A DNA stretch of 64,000 nt from Bacillus tuaregi (GCF_900104575.1 NZ_LT629731.1:4226712-4290711), one strand, 5' to 3'; counted from the stretch's first letter, positions 17,510 through 26,334 are shown. Program-made: numbers and translations. Notes: generated from the sequence alone by a model not told the origin.

Positions 17510-17643
17510 AGACTGACTTACTTAGAGCAACAGTAATTGCATAATTCGACTACTACTTAGTTCAAGAAGCATACTAATCCCTTGAATCTAAAATGGTAGA
17601 AAATCGAACTATACAAAAATGTAATTCTAAGTAAATCAGCCTT
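17510..17643. repeat. 134-bp inverted-repeat structure upstream of the 37-residue ORF
   Basis: Arms of 19 bp (AAGACTGACTTACTTAGAG at the left, its near-complement ending GTAAATCAGCCTT at the right) match at 16 of 19 positions. Nested inside is a second pair, TTAG-TTCAAG and CTTGAA-TCTAA. It could be a structured leader, a small MITE-like element or an antisense-controlled region for the microprotein. The surrounding interval 17,067-17,741 otherwise holds only A/T-rich DNA and recurring ACATG words. Confidence 0.45.
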
Positions 17644-17741
17644 AAAAATTTCTTTTAAAAAATGTATTTCAAAAAATTAAAAAAAGTTTGAGTAAAGTTT
17701 ACATCACTTTACATATTTCTGTCAATCGGCATGGAAATCAA

Positions 17742-18152
17742 TTAATTCCGCATCTGATTCAACAATTTAATTAACCACTCATTTTGCTTTGAAAGTTCGG
17801 ATTTGTAATCGTCTGGTAATCTTGTAACCTTTCTTGGTGTCGTTTTTTTCCTTTCCCTTTTATCCTTCTCACAATCTTTATTTATAAGTTCATCCAAAGG
17901 AACACTGTTTTCTTCCAGGATTTCAGGATCAAAGTCAACACCATTAGACCACCTTATCGTACCTGCTATATTGTCTAAATCTGCCGTCATAAATAGTTCC
18001 GAATCATTGATTAGATCTTTCAGTAACCCTTCTTCATTTTGTAGAAACCTTTGCATGTTTAAAATGCGGTATTCGCTATCATCAAATTCCATGATCAATA
18101 AAAAGTTTTTTGTTGCATAAAAGGATTTAATTCTCAATAGTATCCCCTCCAT
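17742..18152 (-). CDS. DUF2442-like protein
   Basis: A protein of about 131-136 residues. LIMEFDDSEYRILNMQRFL, then ITADLDN-like and TIRWSNGVDFDPEIL (about 63-77) follow the DUF2442 pattern (strand, acidic turn, W-x-N-G-x-D-x-x-P-E). The C-terminal third is basic and coiled-coil-like and is not part of that domain. DUF2442 proteins often pair with toxin-like partners, but none is evident. The ATG frame start is shown; a TTG at 18137 has better spacing from GGAGGGG and may be the true start. First of a run of small genes of unknown role. Confidence 0.6.
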   Translation of the reverse strand: MEGILLRIKSFYATKNFLLIMEFDDSEYRILNMQRFLQNEEGLLKDLINDSELFMTADLDNIAGTIRWSNGVDFDPEILEENSVPLDELINKDCEKDKRERKKTTPRKVTRLPDDYKSELSKQNEWLIKLLNQMRN

Positions 18153-18189
18153 TCTCCAATGGAACTTCTTTGTCCTTATTTCACTACTG

Positions 18190-18459
18190 TTAATCTAACA
18201 ACAGTAGCTTCGCATTCATTCGAATTATCTCAAAATCTCTGTCTAACTTTTCTTCGCTAAAGATCTTCATTTCCCACGCTTTCTTCCATACGTCACTTCT
18301 TTCCCAAAATTTTTTCACTTCTTCTTTAAACTCTTCAACCGAATAGTCCTTCCATACCTTACCTTCCTCTAAATATGCCTGTAACTCTCTAAATGTTTCT
18401 TCGTATAGTTGCTTTAGTTCATCCTGATCATTATTTTTACCCATAACCTTCACCTTCAC
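18190..18459 (-). CDS. Hypothetical acidic helical protein
   Basis: About 85-89 residues, rich in Glu, Lys and Trp (EEFKEEVKKFWERSDVWKKAW), predicted all-helical. No family recognised. Three in-frame starts (GTG 18459, GTG 18453, ATG 18444) follow one AGGAG; the second has the best spacing. It lies 37 bp before the DUF2442-like gene and is probably cotranscribed with it. Confidence 0.5.
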   Translation of the reverse strand: MKVKVMGKNNDQDELKQLYEETFRELQAYLEEGKVWKDYSVEEFKEEVKKFWERSDVWKKAWEMKIFSEEKLDRDFEIIRMNAKLLLLD

Positions 18460-18586
18460 CTTCTCCTGTCAATAATGTCAATTATTCTATCAAGTTTTAA
18501 GATAATCTTATTTAAGCCCCAATTCCGTATCCTTGTTCTTGGAAGATTACGGTTTCTTACTCGCCCTCTTTTAATTCTTGCTTTCT

Positions 18587-18853
18587 TCATGGGTTTAAAT
18601 CTCTATTTCTCGTTGGTCTTGCTCGGACTACTATTTTCTCTGCGGAATCGTGAGAGAAGCATCTTTTGCCGTCTTCTTCCCATACATCTGTAATAATTAT
18701 GGCATAGTCTGCCAACCCCCGAAGTATGACCACATTTCCAGGTGAAAGTTCTTTATCAGTTTCGATCGATGATCCATCTTTTCCATCGAACCAGTATTCA
18801 AAAATTTCATCAAAATCGTCATACGTTTTACGGATCGGATGATAAAGTAACAT
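18587..18853 (-). CDS. Hypothetical protein
   Basis: An 88-residue protein with AAGGAG upstream of its ATG. The sequence alternates acidic stretches and short strands (GNVVILRGLADYAIIITDVWEE), suggesting a small alpha/beta domain, but no family is recognised. The C-terminus is basic (VVRARPTRNRDLNP). Same strand and spacing as its neighbours, so probably one of a series of small plasmid genes. Confidence 0.55.
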   Translation of the reverse strand: MLLYHPIRKTYDDFDEIFEYWFDGKDGSSIETDKELSPGNVVILRGLADYAIIITDVWEEDGKRCFSHDSAEKIVVRARPTRNRDLNP

Positions 18854-18984
18854 GATACCAACTCCTTTTTGACTTTAATTTCCCATTAATTATTCGATTA
18901 CTATTTCACCTTTTTATTCAACATCCTGTTGGCCGCATTAATTTGCAGATAATTTAATTTGTATGATAAGGAAATCAACCTACA

Positions 18985-19116
18985 TCAAAACAACCAAACT
19001 TTTAATGAATATCCAACCATCAAGCCAATCATAAGAAAGAGAATTTTACCAGATACCTCAATAACAAGATTTTGCATTACGTCTTTTGCTTCTAATTTTG
19101 AAATTATCTTTTCCAT
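18985..19116 (-). CDS. 43-residue membrane microprotein
   Basis: The frame is open further upstream, but the ATG at 19116 directly follows GGGAGAACGGA and gives a compact protein: 20 polar residues and then one transmembrane helix (GKILFLMIGLMVGYSLKVWLF minus its first residue spans the membrane). The upstream extension would run through a terminator hairpin, which argues against it. Related to the 37-residue microprotein near 17.4 kb. Function unknown. Confidence 0.5.
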   Translation of the reverse strand: MEKIISKLEAKDVMQNLVIEVSGKILFLMIGLMVGYSLKVWLF

Positions 19117-19165
19117 TCCGTTCTCCCTTTCAATAAATGTGATATCGTTGCTTTGGCAACATAAT

Positions 19166-19198
19166 AAAAAACGCCCAGACAAAAGTGTCTGAGCATTA
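19166..19198 (-). terminator. Intrinsic terminator after the DUF6075-like gene
   Basis: Reading leftward, CTCAGACAC pairs with GTCTGGGCG across a TTTT loop and is followed by TTTTTTA. It ends the unit transcribed from the right and isolates the 43-residue ORF. Confidence 0.75.
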
Positions 19199-19295
19199 TT
19201 CTTCCATTTATTAAATTGTGAGGTTTCTCTCCTGATATCCCCATCATTTTTCACCTATTCAAATATTGTATTTATACAGTTATCATAAATGAACT

Positions 19296-19664
19296 TCACT
19301 TACACGTCAATAAATCATGTTCCTCCATTTTAAATCTAAGTTTTATTGCATTTAACGCCAACCTTCGATTCTTTTCATCCAAATTTCCAAACAAATCAAC
19401 CACCGTACCACAAGGATAATTGTTGTATAAATTAAATCCCAATTCTACTAATGATTTTGCACTACTGGACAGACATACTTCATCAAAACCTTCAATTCGA
19501 ATCATTCTTTCCGAGAAGTCATAGAAAAAGTCAAGTTTGTCCATCAATTCACCATTCCCAGCAAAAATGTAAAACATTGCTTGCCTCTCAACATCCATTT
19601 GGTGAGTTCCATCTCTCTTAAAAAAATAATCAAACCTTACCTTATGTTCTTGACCTAAAAACAT
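19296..19664 (-). CDS. DUF6075-like protein
   Basis: A 122-residue protein with the pattern I associate with DUF6075: F-x-EH near the start, DVERQAMFYIFAGN (about 24-37), a central FYDF, and LGFNLYNNYP followed by a hydrophobic helix NRRLALNAIKLRF. Proteins of this kind occur on Gram-positive plasmids and mobile elements with no known activity. A strong AGGAGGAG precedes the ATG. The family name is from memory and not checked by search. Confidence 0.55.
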   Translation of the reverse strand: MFLGQEHKVRFDYFFKRDGTHQMDVERQAMFYIFAGNGELMDKLDFFYDFSERMIRIEGFDEVCLSSSAKSLVELGFNLYNNYPCGTVVDLFGNLDEKNRRLALNAIKLRFKMEEHDLLTCK

Positions 19665-19746
19665 AGAAATCTCCTCCTGCTTTTGTGAATTTCTATGTTA
19701 TATGCAGAAAAGGCAATAATAATAAATTATGAATCTACTACTTTTA

Positions 19747-21075
19747 TTAAAGAGGGGTAAACCCATCTCTACTATTTTGATAACTATTTATATTTACAAC
19801 TCTTCCTCTCTCACCCATTAATCCTCGAATGAGATTATTATTATAACTGACCGCTAAGACCTTGTATTTCGATACAAAGGAATTTAAAGAAAACACCCTA
19901 TGTTTTTTATCTTTTTCATCATATATGACAATTTCATTATAATCATAATCATAGCCTCTTAGTTTCACATTGTTCTGTTTGAATTTCATTGCAACAGACT
20001 TTAGTAATACATCCATGGAACGTTCATCCTTAATTACACTACTTCTAACGAATTCAATTACATCTAATTGCACAAATGGCTCCTCTTCAAATAAAACCCA
20101 TCCAAAGTTTTGTAATAAAACTTGGTGAGAAATATTAAAGTAACAGCCTTCAATTGATTCAATTTCAAAATAATAAGACTTATCTTCATTGTCAGCTCTA
20201 ATTATCAAAACACGAATCTTTTCTAAATGCTGATTTAATAACGACATTATCTTATTCATAAACATTTTTTCCGCAATACGGTGAGCGGTCTGATATGTAA
20301 TCATACCGTCATCTTTGATTATATCAAAAGCTGTTTGAATACTTGGATTTCCTGTATTTTGCTTGAACCATCTATAAATTGACTGCGTTACTGCAAAATC
20401 ATTTCTTTTATTACGATCAACATAGTCCTTAAATATACTAATTTCATTTTCCCTTAGACTAAGTAATTCTCTAAAATTGTTAATGGAATCCTCTGAACCT
20501 TTTCCATCCAAAAAATCAAGGTAGTTCTGTTTAAGTACCTTACCAATTTGTCTATATTTATATGAAACTGAATAAGGAATCCAAATTTCATATTTTTCTA
20601 TTTCATTCAACCAGTTTTCTATTATTCTTTTAATACCTGGAAGTTCAGTATTTAGTATGTTGAGTCTTCTAATTTTCCTTGCTTCTTTTCTTTGGTATTC
20701 TGTGTTGCCATCGTTAAACGCATACTCTTTTACACATTCGCTTCCTACATTAATTTCTCTTCTGGTCTGTCTATTGACAATATAATGAATATAGCGATTA
20801 GGTGTACCACAAAGAGAGCATTGAATCCACTTTTCTTTATTTTCTCCTAAATCCTTGGGAAGTTGAGCTTTTTCTTTCCACTCAAGAATTGCTTGTTGTA
20901 AAACAATTGGAAACATATTTTCCATAAAGTTTTTTTCTTTTGCTTGAAGGGAATCTATGAGGTCTTTTGTAATTCTTTCATTCTGCTTTAATAAACCATA
21001 GAACCAGTCATAATCCTGTGTGATTCGACTTAATAAAAGCACTGTATGATCTTTTTTTGTAATTGCTAATTTCAT
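19747..21075 (-). CDS. Large hypothetical protein with zinc-knuckle-like motif
   Basis: A 442-residue protein with AGGGGG upstream of its ATG. Residues 86-89 and 114 (CSLC ... VGSEC) form a C-x2-C ... C motif inside the pattern RYIHYIVNRQTRREINVGSEC, a zinc-binding element that I recall from many phage and plasmid proteins. The rest is helical and then beta-rich at the C-terminus (YYFEIESIEGCYFNI). No catalytic motif was found. It is the largest gene in this small-gene segment and lies between two terminators, so it is probably monocistronic. Confidence 0.55.
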   Translation of the reverse strand: MKLAITKKDHTVLLLSRITQDYDWFYGLLKQNERITKDLIDSLQAKEKNFMENMFPIVLQQAILEWKEKAQLPKDLGENKEKWIQCSLCGTPNRYIHYIVNRQTRREINVGSECVKEYAFNDGNTEYQRKEARKIRRLNILNTELPGIKRIIENWLNEIEKYEIWIPYSVSYKYRQIGKVLKQNYLDFLDGKGSEDSINNFRELLSLRENEISIFKDYVDRNKRNDFAVTQSIYRWFKQNTGNPSIQTAFDIIKDDGMITYQTAHRIAEKMFMNKIMSLLNQHLEKIRVLIIRADNEDKSYYFEIESIEGCYFNISHQVLLQNFGWVLFEEEPFVQLDVIEFVRSSVIKDERSMDVLLKSVAMKFKQNNVKLRGYDYDYNEIVIYDEKDKKHRVFSLNSFVSKYKVLAVSYNNNLIRGLMGERGRVVNINSYQNSRDGFTPL

Positions 21076-21277
21076 TGATTAACCCCCTCTTTTACGAATG
21101 TACGTTCCAATTATATCATTTATCTTAGGCTTCTAAAAATTATATAAAATTTAGTAAATTAAAAAATTGTACTTCACCTTTTCAAGTTACCAATTTGCTC
21201 CACGTATAGACTCTTAATACATGTTGAAGAAAGCAATTATGGAAAACACACTGTAAAATTGAAAACGAACATTAAAA

Positions 21278-21301
21278 TTAGCACGCTAATTAGCGTGCTA
21301 A
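21278..21301 (-). terminator. 24-bp perfect palindrome, probable terminator
   Basis: A perfect 24-bp palindrome with core CGCTAATTAGCG, followed leftward by TTTTAATG. It lies 17 bp after the stop of the 190-residue gene. As RNA it would form a stable hairpin with almost no loop; as DNA it could also be a protein-binding dyad. Confidence 0.6.
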
Positions 21302-21317
21302 ACTTTGCTTTGAGTTT

Positions 21318-21890
21318 TTAGTATTGTGATGAAACATAACCTTCTATATTTGCCTTTACTATGAGAACCATCATTTTTATGTCGTCATTTGTCATTGGTA
21401 CTCGAACCACCACTTCTGGTTTATTTCCAGTGTATCTCGGCACAATTAGTCCTGTTTCAGTCAGCTCACCTGGGCCTGATTCTGCGGAAATAATCCATGG
21501 AACTTTATCACCAGGAGTTATTTTCATTTGTCGAGATAGACTTTTTCCATCAGGTCGCTCCTCCCCTTTTTCTTTTAATACATGTGATGGTCTGCCACCC
21601 ATATCACTCCAAATTTCCTTACAGTATTTATAATTACCCTTTTGCTGTTCTTCCCTTGCCTTAGTAGATAAGGCATTGATTCTTCCATTTAAAGTGTCAT
21701 TGGCAAGGAGCAAGAACTTATCAATGTTTACGTAAACAGAAATTTCGTTCTTTATTCGTTCACCCTTATCCTTAGTCACATCATATTCCAAAAAATTTAT
21801 TTGAACTTTTCCTATTTGAAATGCATTATTTAATACTTCCAAAAACACATTCTTCCCATCAATTCGAATGATTTGATTGGATTCAGGCAT
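21318..21890 (-). CDS. Hypothetical beta-rich protein
   Basis: A 190-residue protein; GAGGAG lies 12 bases before the ATG. The N-terminal 75 residues alternate short strands (NQIIRIDGKNVFLEVL, KVQINFLEYDV), and the C-terminus ends in a helix after PMTNDDIKMMVLIVKANI. The middle (SGPGELTETGLIVPRYTG) is Gly/Pro-rich. I do not recognise the family. No signal peptide or membrane segment. Possibly a single-stranded-DNA-binding or structural plasmid protein, but nothing in the sequence proves that. Confidence 0.5.
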   Translation of the reverse strand: MPESNQIIRIDGKNVFLEVLNNAFQIGKVQINFLEYDVTKDKGERIKNEISVYVNIDKFLLLANDTLNGRINALSTKAREEQQKGNYKYCKEIWSDMGGRPSHVLKEKGEERPDGKSLSRQMKITPGDKVPWIISAESGPGELTETGLIVPRYTGNKPEVVVRVPMTNDDIKMMVLIVKANIEGYVSSQY

Positions 21891-22231
21891 TTCATGTCAT
21901 CTCCTCAAACTATTCATTTGCAATAGTAGTACCACTACTGCAATGTTAGATTGCCCGATTTTCCAACTTATTATCTTTCCAAATTATATGGCTTTTATGT
22001 AAATTATTTTTTACCAAACACCTTTATGACAATGTAACAATGTTAGTCTTTGTAGTTGGTGAAAACAAAATTAACCCATGATTTATAAAGTGATTAATCA
22101 ATCCGAACACTTTTCTGAACTCAAATTTAACTTTGTTGAATTTTATATGAAGCATGGTTTGTTAATATATGTATGTTATTGCTAATCTCCTTATTATATT
22201 TATTGATCGATTCAGCAATCAGAAAATAAAA

Positions 22232-22266
22232 AACCGAAGGATAGTGAACCATCTTAACCTTCGGCT
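22232..22266 (-). terminator. Intrinsic terminator after the 214-residue gene
   Basis: Reading leftward, CCGAAGG (paired with CCTTCGG) encloses a partly paired loop and is followed by TTTTTTATTTT. The rest of the 394-bp gap to the left (21,891-22,231) is A/T-rich and shows no gene. Confidence 0.75.
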
Positions 22267-22284
22267 GATACTTTTTTATTTAGT

Positions 22285-22929
22285 TTAGATTAGGTCAGTA
22301 ACTTTTTTTTTATCTTGTAAGGGAGCAAACTCTTCCTCAAAGCTCATAAACCAATAATTCGATTCGTCTTGTTTACATACTGCTCGTCTACTTTCCCTTA
22401 AACCTGATGGCGTAAAATAATACGCATTTACCCTTTCGATATCATTATCACTGTCATAATAACGATAAATCATCAATGCATTTGACTTTTGGATTGAATT
22501 CCTTTTAGAAATTAATTCATTTAAAACGGTTATTCTCTCAACTGATTCGATGTATTGTATCCCGATAACATTATGTGGAACATAGGCTTCCTCCGTTTTC
22601 GAAAAGAGCTTTTCAATTGTATCAACATCTTTGTCCCATACATTTTCTCTTTCGAGATGTAACGCAAGATATAGGAAGTTTTCCTTATCTTTTCGTGCAT
22701 CCCACTTCCACCATGACAAATCCATTGGCCTTGAACGACCCTTAATTCGGTCAAATTTAGAATCCTCAACAAATGCATCAAAACCCAACATTTCCCCCAA
22801 ATTGGCAAAATAATCAATTTCCCTTTTTGTAAACATTGAGCGGTTATGTAAATGGGTCAAATTCATTCTTCGATAATTTCGAACGTACCCATCAAAAAAT
22901 TGCATAAGATTAAAATATTGTTTTTCCAA
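22285..22929 (-). CDS. Hypothetical protein, possible PD-(D/E)XK-like fold
   Basis: A 214-residue protein. RSRPMDLSWWKWD (about 65-77) followed by FLYLALHLEREN (about 85-96) gives a D ... H-x-E-x-E-N spacing that resembles a subgroup of nuclease-like folds in which EN replaces the usual E-x-K. This is tentative. The start is TTG with GAGGT nine bases upstream; ATG eight codons later is an alternative. It follows the 101-residue helical gene by about 31 bp, so the two are likely cotranscribed and may act together. Confidence 0.45.
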   Translation of the reverse strand: MEKQYFNLMQFFDGYVRNYRRMNLTHLHNRSMFTKREIDYFANLGEMLGFDAFVEDSKFDRIKGRSRPMDLSWWKWDARKDKENFLYLALHLERENVWDKDVDTIEKLFSKTEEAYVPHNVIGIQYIESVERITVLNELISKRNSIQKSNALMIYRYYDSDNDIERVNAYYFTPSGLRESRRAVCKQDESNYWFMSFEEEFAPLQDKKKVTDLI

Positions 22930-22960
22930 CCGAAAGATACCTCACTTTCCCCATAAATGT

Positions 22961-23266
22961 CTATAAATTTCTCGTTTTTTCATACTGCTTTATTCGGGGA
23001 AATTCCCTTCCATTAACAAATAGGTAATACTTTCTTACCGCATTTTGATAAACATTGTGATGTAATCCATCATTCATCACCTCTTGTATTTGAAGCAAGA
23101 GGCTATACATTTTCTCGTCATCCTTAACCTCATTATCCAAATTTACTTTTAATTGCCTTTCAACCATTAATGCTTTTGCAACCCTCGAATTAACCGCTTT
23201 TACTTTACTTTCAATATCACTATTGCTAATAAGAAACTGTCTAAACTCTACCTCTCTCACTTTCAT
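22961..23266 (-). CDS. Small helical protein, SAM-like/core-binding-like domain (tentative)
   Basis: A 101-residue protein starting at ATG after GGGG. The series EFRQFLISNS, KAVNSRVAKALMVERQL, SLLLQIQEVM, YQNAVRKYYLFVNG recalls the compact helical domain found at the N-termini of HNH nucleases and tyrosine recombinases. It has no catalytic residues. Upstream neighbour of the 214-residue protein in the same unit. Function unknown. Confidence 0.45.
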   Translation of the reverse strand: MKVREVEFRQFLISNSDIESKVKAVNSRVAKALMVERQLKVNLDNEVKDDEKMYSLLLQIQEVMNDGLHHNVYQNAVRKYYLFVNGREFPRIKQYEKTRNL

Positions 23267-23424
23267 ATCCCCCAATCAGCATTTTCTAAATAGTACCATA
23301 TAAAAGTGCAGTTGTGATTTAGCATTTTCCCGATCAAACACTGGTGTTTAGCCATTTATGATCAAATAACGGTTGCACAACCAACACCTTGCTCGCAATT
23401 TCATTTCCCTTAAAAAGAAATAGA

Positions 23425-23498
23425 CCACTCATTAATGAGCGGCCCGTTTCAGGTGACTTATTTCCCTTTGATGCTGACTTCTTATTGAGAAGAAGTCA
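23425..23498. terminator. Two hairpins in a gene-free gap
   Basis: CCACTCATTAATGAGCGG (23425-23442) is a near-perfect dyad followed leftward by TATTTCTTTTTA, a likely terminator for the coiled-coil gene to the right. TGACTTCTT/AAGAAGTCA (23475-23498, five-base loop) is a second perfect hairpin. The remainder of 23,267-23,614 shows no gene. Confidence 0.5.
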
Positions 23499-23614
23499 TT
23501 GGAAAGGTAGAGACAGTTAGTGTTACCCGCACCTACTATCACTACTCTTTTATTGTACCATTTTCCTTTACATTGTCATTACACTTTGTAAATGTGAGTA
23601 ATAGGGGACAACAA

Positions 23615-23845
23615 TTACTCCATTGCTGTCTCCATTGAAGTAATGGCATCTTCTATGCTTGATATCGCATTTTCCATTTCGCTTATTGCATTTTCCATTG
23701 CTTCACCTCGTTCTGATACTTGAAGCCCTTCTGGAAAATTATCAAAAGCATCCTGCTCCTCGTCTTTGACACTCTCCAACTCTAAATTGCAATCATTTAG
23801 TTTATTTATTATTGATTGCAGTAATTTTCGACGGGTATTGTTCAT
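23615..23845 (-). CDS. Small acidic coiled-coil protein of mobile elements
   Basis: A 76-residue protein; the ATG at 23845 is preceded by AGAGGG. Its NNTRRKLLQSIINKL start, the central EEQDAFDNFPEGLQVSERG and a repetitive MENAISEMENAI-type tail match a small protein that is common on Gram-positive phages, plasmids and integrative elements; its role is unknown. Heptad-like spacing of Ile/Met in the tail predicts a coiled coil. Confidence 0.65.
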   Translation of the reverse strand: MNNTRRKLLQSIINKLNDCNLELESVKDEEQDAFDNFPEGLQVSERGEAMENAISEMENAISSIEDAITSMETAME

Positions 23846-24037
23846 ATTTAATCCCTCTTTCAATATAGAAATTCTGAATAGCATTTCTAAATACGTACTT
23901 ACATATATAACATCGACAAAAAATTATAGTCTATTTATATATGTCTGCAAGTATTAACAAAATGTCCATATTTGAAGGGGTTTCTTCAAATACTTTTTTG
24001 TTTTAGATGAAGTAAATTTATTGTGTGACAAACTCTT

Positions 24038-24862
24038 CTATCCTAATGTCTTATTAATATACTCCTGCCAATAAGATTCATCTCCATCAATTTCATGAAT
24101 CCAACAATACATTAACAAAATTTCAAGAAACTGTTTTTTTCCTTTCATAAAAGGCTTATTGGATATTCTTCTAAACAAAGAATTAATATTGAATAAATTG
24201 CTCTTTTGCTTGTAATCATACTCATATTTCCGCCAACTCTCCTTGCTCCTAATTCTGTGCTTTACATCCCAAGTTTCCTCATTGTCATAAAAACGGGATA
24301 CATAATCAGAAGCGAAAGCCAACAAATTTACTTGGTGTTTGTCCCAAGATTTATTCAACCATTCCTTCATCTCTTCTGAAATATATACATTGTCAAAGTC
24401 TGACTTAGGGTAACTTTGAATCCGATGTTGGTCTTTAATGAAGTGGAATAACATTTCTGCTTGCTCTTTCAAAAAAGGATTTTTCTTTATGAGTTGAGCA
24501 TAGCATTCATATGATATACTGCGGAACTCTTGTTCAGTATTGTATAAATAAAACAGGTCATCTTTTTTTAAAAAAGAAACTATAGACCGATTCAGTTGCT
24601 TATCATAATTATCAAAAATACTTACTAACCATTCTTGAATCTCAGAATCATAGTTATGGAGCGTCTTTTGGTACTTTTCAAGTCTTTCTTCATTTAACAC
24701 TGTCTTTTCATCCAACCTTGATTCATCAAGATATTGATTAAAATACTCAAATACATAGTTCACACACGTCTGCATATTTTGCGTTTTTAAATCAATATCA
24801 AATTCATTTATTCGATCTTCCTTTTTCCTTTTGGATATGTACTCTTCAAGGGAAACAAGCAT
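24038..24862 (-). CDS. Hypothetical helical protein
   Basis: A 274-residue protein rich in aromatic and charged residues, predicted mainly helical (KYQKTLHNYDSEIQEWLVSIF, FKSKESWRKYEYDYKQ-type segments). No motif, signal peptide or transmembrane span. The ribosome binding site is weak (GGATG well upstream of the ATG). I do not recognise it. It is the last gene before the non-coding and repeat-rich region from 24.9 to 29.3 kb. Confidence 0.5.
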   Translation of the reverse strand: MLVSLEEYISKRKKEDRINEFDIDLKTQNMQTCVNYVFEYFNQYLDESRLDEKTVLNEERLEKYQKTLHNYDSEIQEWLVSIFDNYDKQLNRSIVSFLKKDDLFYLYNTEQEFRSISYECYAQLIKKNPFLKEQAEMLFHFIKDQHRIQSYPKSDFDNVYISEEMKEWLNKSWDKHQVNLLAFASDYVSRFYDNEETWDVKHRIRSKESWRKYEYDYKQKSNLFNINSLFRRISNKPFMKGKKQFLEILLMYCWIHEIDGDESYWQEYINKTLG

Positions 24863-25383
24863 ATATTGTTCACATCCTATCTACTCTTTTCCTAACCTTT
24901 TTATTAATTATACTAAATTCAACCTTTTACCCTTAACCCTAATCGTCTACGTTGTTCAGACATAAAAATCCATGGGTAATTTTCCTCCCCCTCTTTCCCC
25001 GCTCCATCCCTTCTCCCGCTTGCCCTCACGCTCCTTTTCCATAATTTGTAATTGAATATAGTTTGCCCAGCGTTTTTCCCCACTTTTGCTCAATCTTGTA
25101 TCGAATTTGCAATGCCCCAGAGAGAAAAAAGATTGTCCAGAATGGAGAGATAAGGGTTAAGGATTTAAGAGTTAATCAGCCATTCTTTCCCCCTTCTTTT
25201 TCAAGCCTATTCAGGCTTCTCTTCAAGCTCCTCCTCCCGCTTTTACTCTTTCATCGCCCCATTTTGTGTATAACTTGTTGATATCTCACATTTTCTCATT
25301 CTCTTTTTCCCGCTTCATTTCCGTTATTCACAACTTATCCCCCATTCACCCCAAACCTTCCTATCACACTTTTTTTATCATGC
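24863..25383. other. Gene-free interval with pyrimidine-rich plus strand
   Basis: About 520 bp with long C/T runs on the plus strand (CCTCCCCCTCTTTCCCC-like) and no ORF with a ribosome binding site on either strand. I see no repeat or hairpin of note until the terminator at its right end. Confidence 0.4.
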
Positions 25384-25430
25384 AAAAAAAGAACCGAATG
25401 GCGTACCGTCGGTACGCTACTCGATCCTTT
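25384..25430 (-). terminator. Terminator of the GTACC-type repeat family
   Basis: Reading leftward, GCGTACC-gac-GGTACGC forms a perfect stem inside a longer weak stem and is followed by TTCGGTTCTTTTTTT. It closes the 146-residue gene. Related hairpins appear at 26,084-26,110, 26,810-26,850, 27,970-28,010 and 28,625-28,665. Confidence 0.75.
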
Positions 25431-25450
25431 AATAAACATTCGTCTTTTCC

Positions 25451-25891
25451 TTATCCTATATTTTTCCTTGGCTTGGACATTTCAACTATTACTTTACGAA
25501 TATCATCCAACATTCCTTCAAATTCCCCATCAAAGTCAGTATTGAGGTGAAGCAAGGCATTGTCATATTCTTTGTAAATTTGGAGTATCAATCGGATAAT
25601 ATGCCTTGCTTTTCCATCCACTGCTATTCTTGATCCTAATAAAGCAGTAACGTTAAGCTCTACTTCATCCATGTGAGAGATGGCATACAGATCCTTTACT
25701 ATGCTTGATTTATCTTGAATTGGTACATGGTGGATAAGTGATTTCCTAATAAAACTAAGAAGGTGAGAGACTCTTTCCACATAAGGATTATAAGCGGGGT
25801 GTGTAAACAGTTGTTTAATCTCACTTTCAAGCTGGTTGATATTAGATATTACCTTTTTGAACTTCTTTTGGTTTGATTTTATTGTGGACAT
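25451..25891 (-). CDS. Hypothetical helical protein with duplicated-type leader
   Basis: A 146-residue protein starting at ATG after AAAGGAGACC. The frame is open for 39 codons further upstream, but that part coincides with a leader that is also found before the next gene, so it is untranslated. The sequence is helical (KFKKVISNINQLESEIKQLF, HVPIQDKSSIVKDLYAI), without a recognised domain. It may be a plasmid copy-control or accessory protein. The promoter, leader and terminator are shared with the 68-residue gene to the right. Confidence 0.55.
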   Translation of the reverse strand: MSTIKSNQKKFKKVISNINQLESEIKQLFTHPAYNPYVERVSHLLSFIRKSLIHHVPIQDKSSIVKDLYAISHMDEVELNVTALLGSRIAVDGKARHIIRLILQIYKEYDNALLHLNTDFDGEFEGMLDDIRKVIVEMSKPRKNIG

Positions 25892-26050
25892 TTTCGTGGT
25901 CTCCTTTGGGGGTATAGTTTGCGGGTAATCATCAGATGGGAGTGCCAGAGAAGTATTTGATGGCATCCTTTGAGGTGTACGTCGATTGCTTACATTTATA
26001 TAATACATAGGATAAAAGAGCGGGACAATCCTTTATGTGTTCTATATTGT
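25892..26050 (-). promoter_or_regulatory. Promoter and conserved leader, copy 1
   Basis: On the minus strand, TTGTCC and TATTAT are separated by 17 bp, giving a plausible sigma-A promoter. A leader of about 120 nt follows, with blocks CACCTCAAAGG, GGCACTCCCATC, CAAACTATACC and AAAGGAGACC, all of which recur in the same order before the next gene. The conserved non-coding blocks suggest a shared regulatory signal. Confidence 0.55.
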
Positions 26051-26127
26051 CGTAGCCCCTATCCCTTGAAATTACAGTATTCGTACCGATGGTACGCTAC
26101 CCAATCCTTTGTACTTACTAACTCCTA

Positions 26128-26334
26128 TTAATCTTCTTGAAGAATCTTATCTATAATATGCATTTCAAAGATCGTAAGCGGTGCTTCCATTAGCTCTGTT
26201 AAATCAAAGCCATCTTTCTGCATCTGTCTTAAACAATCAATACACATCCCTGTATCTCTGCCGACTAATTCTCTAAAATACAAATAAAATTCTACTGCTT
26301 TTCCTTTTAAATCCATAGTTCCTGGTGTGTTCAT
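26128..26334 (-). CDS. Small hypothetical CxxC protein
   Basis: A 68-residue protein with AAAGGAGACCTC before the ATG. It has MCIDCLRQM near residue 36 (a single C-x2-C) and an amphipathic C-terminal helix. No family recognised; a redox or metal-binding role is possible but unproved. A GTACC-type terminator follows at 26,084-26,110. It shares its promoter and leader with the gene to the left although the two proteins are unrelated. Confidence 0.5.
   Translation of the reverse strand: MNTPGTMDLKGKAVEFYLYFRELVGRDTGMCIDCLRQMQKDGFDLTELMEAPLTIFEMHIIDKILQED

Noticed and set aside
25892-26008. Upstream extension of the 146-residue protein
   Set aside because: This stretch is the conserved leader that also precedes an unrelated gene, so it is untranslated.
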